Source: Verrucomicrobiota bacterium (GTDB lineage: Bacteria > Verrucomicrobiota > Verrucomicrobiia > Opitutales > Opitutaceae). Taken from it: a stretch of 18,771 bases of DNA. The stretch spans positions 1-18,771 of the forward strand of contig JAEZUE010000051.1 in NCBI GenBank assembly GCA_023443455.1. The letters are read 5' to 3'. Position numbers and translations under genes: made by a program. This document shows positions 15,802-18,771 of the stretch, piece by piece; positions within the stretch are counted from its first letter, which is position 1, and each line of letters starts with the position of its first letter. The notes under the pieces are model-generated. The model did not search any database and was not told the origin of the DNA. It was given only the letters and a program-made list of their open reading frames with translations.

Positions 15802-15854
15802 AGGAGCCTGCTTGCAGGCGATCTGCACCCGGAATCGCCTGCAAGCAGGCTCCT
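15802..15854. repeat. REP-type double palindrome (BIME-like) within the exporter operon
   Basis: Perfect 21-bp inverted arms, 15802-15822 and 15834-15854, are separated by 11 nt. Each arm begins AGGAGCCTGCTTGCAGG and contains its own mini-palindrome GCCTGC-TT-GCAGGC. The right-hand copy, read on the minus strand, starts with GTAG, the head tetranucleotide typical of REP elements mobilised by RAYT (TnpA-REP) transposases; the left copy has GCAG. It lies between the ATPase and permease genes, only 12 nt before the permease start. It may reduce or decouple permease expression, or stabilise upstream mRNA. Confidence 0.85.
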
Positions 15855-15866
15855 ACCTCCGACTCC

Positions 15867-17075
15867 ATGCGCCTCGTCAACACCACCAAAGTCGCCATCC
15901 GCGCACTACGGCGAAACAAGCTGCGCTCGCTGCTCACCGCCCTCGGCCTGATCATCGGCGTCGGCGCGGTCATCGCCACCACCAGCATCGGCAACGGCGC
16001 CAAGTCCCAGGTCGAGGCCCAGGTCGCCTCCCTCGGCCAAAACGTCATCACCGTCTTTCCCGGCAATTTCACCTCCGGCGGCATGCGCGGCGGCTGGGGC
16101 AGCGCCTCCTCCCTCACCGCGGACGACGCCGAGGCCATCGCCCGCGAAATCCCGGGCGCCGTCGCCGTCAGCCCCGAGTCGCGCAACCGCCAGCAGGTGC
16201 TCGCCAACGGCCTCAACTGGAACACCCAGATCATGGGCGAGTCCCCCGACTACCCCTCCATCCGCGCCTGGCCGATCGAAACCGGCGCGATTTTCACCGA
16301 TCAAGACGTGCGCTCCATGGCCAAGGTCGCCGTCATCGGCAAGACCGTCGCCGACCAGCTCTTCCCCAACCAGGACCCGCTCGGCGACACCCTCCGCATT
16401 CGCAACATCCCCTTCAAGATCGTCGGCGTGCTCTCCCCCAAAGGCTTCAACCTCTTCGGCCAGGACCAGGACGACATCGTCATCGTGCCCTACTCCAGCC
16501 ACCTGCGCCGCATCGCCAACCGCACCTACCTGAGCGCCATCATGGTGCAGGCCCGCAGCGCCGAGGAGATCGAAGATGTGCAACAGCAGATCACCGACCT
16601 GCTCACCCAGCGCCGCAACGGCCGCGAGCCCGACTTCACCGTGCGCAACCAGGTCGAGCTCGCGCAGATGGCCACCGCCACGTCGAAGACCATCGGCAGC
16701 CTCCTGCTCTGGATCGCCATCATCTCGATGGTCGTCGGCGGTATCGGCGTCATGAACATCATGCTCGTCTCCGTGACCGAGCGTACTCGCGAGATCGGCA
16801 CACGTTTGGCCGTCGGCGCGCACGGGCGCGACGTGCTGCTGCAGTTCCTCGCCGAGGCGTTCGCCCTGGCCGCCTGCGGCGGCATCATCGGCGTGGCCGT
16901 GGGCGTCGGCGCCTCGAAACTCATCGCCATCCGCATGGGTTGGCCCATCGAGATCTCGACCTTCTGGTGCCTGCTCTCGTTCTCGATCAGCGGCCTGGTC
17001 GGCATCGTCTTCGGCTTCTTCCCCGCCTGGAAGGCCGCCCAGCTCGACCCCATCGAGGCCCTGCGCTTCGAATAG
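15867..17075 (+). CDS. MacB-type ABC transporter permease
   Basis: Inner-membrane permease of a MacB-like transporter, 402 aa. An N-terminal membrane helix (about 18-38, LRSLLTALGLIIGVGAVIA) is followed by a large periplasmic domain (about 45-270). Three C-terminal helices follow (about 276-300, 325-348 and 365-387). The conserved cytoplasmic segment GIGVMNIMLVSVTERTREIG (292-311) and the C-terminal FPAWKAAQLDPIEALRFE are hallmarks of the FtsX/MacB permease family. It works with the ATPase and adaptor encoded just upstream. The cargo cannot be told from sequence; toxins, peptides, antibiotics and lipopeptides are all known for this family. The start ATG at 15867 is chosen because the conserved N-terminal region begins there; further upstream the frame runs into the REP palindrome. 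Confidence 0.95.
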   Translation: MRLVNTTKVAIRALRRNKLRSLLTALGLIIGVGAVIATTSIGNGAKSQVEAQVASLGQNVITVFPGNFTSGGMRGGWGSASSLTADDAEAIAREIPGAVAVSPESRNRQQVLANGLNWNTQIMGESPDYPSIRAWPIETGAIFTDQDVRSMAKVAVIGKTVADQLFPNQDPLGDTLRIRNIPFKIVGVLSPKGFNLFGQDQDDIVIVPYSSHLRRIANRTYLSAIMVQARSAEEIEDVQQQITDLLTQRRNGREPDFTVRNQVELAQMATATSKTIGSLLLWIAIISMVVGGIGVMNIMLVSVTERTREIGTRLAVGAHGRDVLLQFLAEAFALAACGGIIGVAVGVGASKLIAIRMGWPIEISTFWCLLSFSISGLVGIVFGFFPAWKAAQLDPIEALRFE

Positions 17076-17096
17076 TCCGGGCGACCGCGACATCGC

Positions 17097-17120
17097 CAAG
17101 CCGGGGCTTGAGACGGCTAC
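17097..17120 (-). repeat. Possible REP-like element downstream of the permease gene
   Basis: On the minus strand, GTAG (17120-17117) precedes CCGTCT and then the self-complementary CAAGCCCCGGCTTG (17110-17097). A GTAG head next to a small hairpin matches the general REP layout, though the sequence differs from the element at 15802-15854. It lies 21-45 nt after the permease stop. The call is tentative with a single copy in view. Confidence 0.3.
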
Positions 17121-17172
17121 CTCCCTGCCTTTTGCTCCCGCCTCGTACCGCTCCTCCGTGCGGCGCGCCACC

Positions 17173-18198
17173 ATGCCCGATCCCGCCCTCTCCGCCCTCC
17201 TCGCCGCCGCGCTCGCCCCGCGGGCCGAACTGCTCACCGAGCCGCACGACTCGGTCGTCCGCCTCTTCAACGGCTTCCTCGAGGGTTGGCCCACGCTCGT
17301 CGCCGAGGTCTACGGCGACACACTGGTCCTGCTCAACCACGCCAAACCGGCCGAGGCTGCCGCCGCGGACGTGCTCGCGGCCCAACAGTTCTATCTCCAC
17401 GCCCTCCCCTGGTTGCGCTGTGTCGTTGTAAAATCCCGACACGCGGCCCCGCCCGAACGCAACGGCATGGTCACCCACGGTACCGCACCGGCCCGCGAGA
17501 TCCGCGAACATGGGGTGAGCTACGCCCTCGACCTGCTGCTCAACCAGGACACCAGCTTCTACCCCGACACCCGCCTGCTCCGCCGCTGGGCGCTCGACCA
17601 CCTCGCCGGCGCCCGCGTGCTCAACACCTTCGCCTACACCGGCAGCCTCGGCGTCGCCGCGCTCGCCGGCGGTGCCGCCCGTCTCGTCCAGCTCGACCGC
17701 ACCCGCGGTTTCCTCGACCTCGCGCGCCGCTCGCATGCACTCAACGGGCACACGGTCGGCCCCGACACCTTCTGGGCCGGCGACTTCTTCGCCGCCGTCG
17801 CCCGGCTCAAACGCGACCGCGCCCTCTTCGACTGCATCCTCCTCGACCCGCCGTTCTTCTCCACCTCCGGCCGCGGCACCGTCAACCTCGTCACCGAATC
17901 CCGGAGACTGATCAACAAGGTCCGCCCGCTGCTCGCCGACGGCGGTCGGCTGGTCGCGGTCAACAACGCCCTCTTCCTGCCCGGCGCCGACTACCTCGCC
18001 ACGCTCGAGGAACTCGGCTCCGGCGGCTACCTGACCGTCGAGGAGCTCATACCGGTGCCCGCCGACTGCATCGGCTATCCGTCGACGCTGCTGCGCCCGC
18101 CGCCGGCCGATCCCGCCCCCTTCAACCACTCCACCAAGATCGCCATCCTGCGCGCCCGACGGAAGGACGCTGCGCCCGTTCCGGCCGCCGGCACGTAG
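17173..18198 (+). CDS. Class I SAM-dependent methyltransferase, RlmI/RlmK-like
   Basis: Predicted cytosolic methyltransferase of 341 aa. The C-terminal Rossmann-type domain has the RlmI-family entry LLNQDTSFYPDTRLLRRW (121-138) and SAM-binding motif VLNTFAYTGSLGVAALAGGA (149-168). It also has the acidic residue D175 in LVQLDRT and the motif IV DPPFF (225-229). The N-terminal third resembles the middle domain of RlmI-type enzymes, but no PUA RNA-binding domain precedes it. The CSCS-type cysteine segment of RlmI 23S rRNA m5C methyltransferases is replaced by VAVNNALF (261-268), so a cysteine-dependent m5C mechanism is unlikely. The target is unknown. A GTG at 17158 would add five residues; the ATG is preferred. 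It follows the permease by 97 nt. Confidence 0.85.
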   Translation: MPDPALSALLAAALAPRAELLTEPHDSVVRLFNGFLEGWPTLVAEVYGDTLVLLNHAKPAEAAAADVLAAQQFYLHALPWLRCVVVKSRHAAPPERNGMVTHGTAPAREIREHGVSYALDLLLNQDTSFYPDTRLLRRWALDHLAGARVLNTFAYTGSLGVAALAGGAARLVQLDRTRGFLDLARRSHALNGHTVGPDTFWAGDFFAAVARLKRDRALFDCILLDPPFFSTSGRGTVNLVTESRRLINKVRPLLADGGRLVAVNNALFLPGADYLATLEELGSGGYLTVEELIPVPADCIGYPSTLLRPPPADPAPFNHSTKIAILRARRKDAAPVPAAGT

Positions 18199-18218
18199 CA
18201 CTCCGTTCCGCATCCGCC

Positions 18219-18485
18219 ATGAACCTCCGGCCCGTGCTCCAGTTCTGCGTCGTGTTCGTCTGGGTCACCACGCTGATCACCGCAGTGGGCGCGATCCTGG
18301 GCGCCGCGCTCTGGCCCCTCGTCGGCATCTGGACCGGCACCCAGCAACCCCTTTGGGAGCTGGCCCTCGCCGGCCTGCGCACCCTCGGTTTCTATTTCTT
18401 CATCTGGGCACCGGGCACCGGCATCGTTGTCGCCACGATCCGCGAACGGCGTCGGCGCACCGCCGCCGGGCGTTCAAAAGATTGA
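18219..18485 (+). CDS. Small two-helix membrane protein, unknown function
   Basis: An 88-aa protein with two hydrophobic helices: about 8-33 (FCVVFVWVTTLITAVGAILG) and about 54-75 (TLGFYFFIWAPGTGIVVA). A short polar loop containing GTQQP separates them, and the C terminus is basic (RERRRRTAAGRSKD), which would be cytoplasmic by the positive-inside rule. I do not recognise a family. It begins 20 nt after the methyltransferase stop, so the two are likely co-transcribed. The reading frame's amphipathic and hydrophobic pattern and tight spacing support it being real. Confidence 0.7.
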   Translation: MNLRPVLQFCVVFVWVTTLITAVGAILGAALWPLVGIWTGTQQPLWELALAGLRTLGFYFFIWAPGTGIVVATIRERRRRTAAGRSKD

Positions 18486-18502
18486 ACGACCGCCGCACAT
18501 AA

Positions 18503-18521
18503 CGGGGTGGACACTACCCCG
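18503..18521. repeat. Hairpin between the small membrane protein and the symporter
   Basis: CGGGGT, 7-nt loop, ACCCCG: a 6-bp stem 18 nt after the stop of the small membrane protein gene. No T tract follows on either strand. It may be a weak terminator. The rest of 18486-18645 shows no gene or clear promoter. Confidence 0.35.
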
Positions 18522-18645
18522 CGCCCCGGCCAACTAGACGAGCTACCCTTCCGGTCTCGCGCTCCGCGCGGAACCACCCTCAACGCTTTCGCCGCGCCCC
18601 TTCCCCGGGCCCCGCGCCAGCCAGGCATCCCCCCCAACAAACCTC

Positions 18646-18771
18646 ATGCAACCCATCGACTGGATCGTCATCGGCCTCTACTTCGTGCTGCTCGTCGGCA
18701 TCGTGTGGTGGTCTTCTCAGTACCAAAAGACCGCGGCCGACTACTTCCTGGCCGGCCGCCACGTGAGCTGG
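18646..18771 (+). CDS. Sodium:solute symporter family protein, 5' part only
   Basis: The first 42 codons are present before the window ends. The N terminus MQPIDWIVIGLYFVLLVGIV is a first membrane helix, followed by WWSSQYQKTAADYFLAGRHVSW. The pattern (a helix, then K-T-A-A-D-Y-F-L-A-G-R) is the hallmark start of SSS/SGLT-type transporters, which carry sugars, amino acids or other solutes with Na+. Substrate cannot be told from this fragment. Verrucomicrobia often encode several of these next to sugar metabolism genes (established tendency, not seen here). Confidence 0.88.
   Translation, partial: MQPIDWIVIGLYFVLLVGIVWWSSQYQKTAADYFLAGRHVSW

Noticed and set aside
14600..17294. Two long minus-strand open frames opposite the ATPase and permease genes
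   Set aside because: Antisense to well-conserved ABC genes; no motif support.
18503..18555. tRNA-like string on the minus strand (TAGCTCGTCTAGTTGG)
   Set aside because: A D-arm-like piece is present, but no proper anticodon arm, T-arm (GGTTCRA) or acceptor pairing could be assembled.
1..18771. CRISPR array, prophage, transposase or defence island
   Set aside because: No regularly spaced direct repeats, no integrase, transposase or phage proteins, and no recognisable defence genes; gene content is mostly housekeeping.

Overview
The window is GC-rich chromosomal DNA from a Gram-negative bacterium. It most likely comes from a member of Verrucomicrobia, probably Opitutaceae. The clues are a secreted carbohydrate-active protein with the C-terminal module (W..aNFs...ADpD..GltNfarYAf, then YtiESSsDLvrWtp) that I associate with secreted proteins of this phylum, an mcsA-mcsB-clpC cluster without ctsR, few Shine-Dalgarno sequences, and GTAG-headed intergenic palindromes. 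The taxonomic call is inference; there is no rRNA or other decisive marker.

Left part (1-10528, all genes on the minus strand). Positions 1-522 hold no convincing gene but carry two copies of a 21-bp palindrome 228 bp apart and several hairpins. Next come clpC, mcsB and mcsA, transcribed mcsA to mcsB to clpC. Together they encode an arginine-phosphorylation and AAA+ unfoldase quality-control system. Upstream are a class IV branched-chain-type aminotransferase (ilvE), separated from mcsA by a strong hairpin, then a large secreted Ig/TIM-barrel/CBM-like protein, and a class 2 dihydroorotate dehydrogenase (pyrD).

Middle (10529-13422). A very acidic protein of unknown function is transcribed divergently from pyrD and ends at an excellent intrinsic terminator. 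Converging on it is the two-gene operon pgsA-pgpA, with a GTGA stop/start overlap. These genes catalyse consecutive steps of phosphatidylglycerol synthesis. Divergent from pgsA is coaD (coenzyme A synthesis), with a 10-bp-arm inverted repeat in the shared upstream region.

Right part (13423-18771, all plus strand). A tripartite-type exporter set consists of a MacA-like periplasmic adaptor, a MacB-type ATPase and a separate MacB-type permease, with no outer-membrane factor in view. A REP-type double palindrome with 21-bp arms sits between the ATPase and permease genes. Then come an RlmI-like SAM-dependent methyltransferase of uncertain target, a small two-helix membrane protein, and the first 42 codons of a sodium:solute symporter cut by the window edge.

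Most of this is conserved housekeeping DNA. I see no CRISPR array, tRNA, rRNA, transposase, phage gene or obvious defence island. The less-explained items are the palindromic repeats, the acidic protein, the MacA insertion, the interrupted barrel of the secreted protein, and the McsB pathway outside its classical Firmicutes setting.
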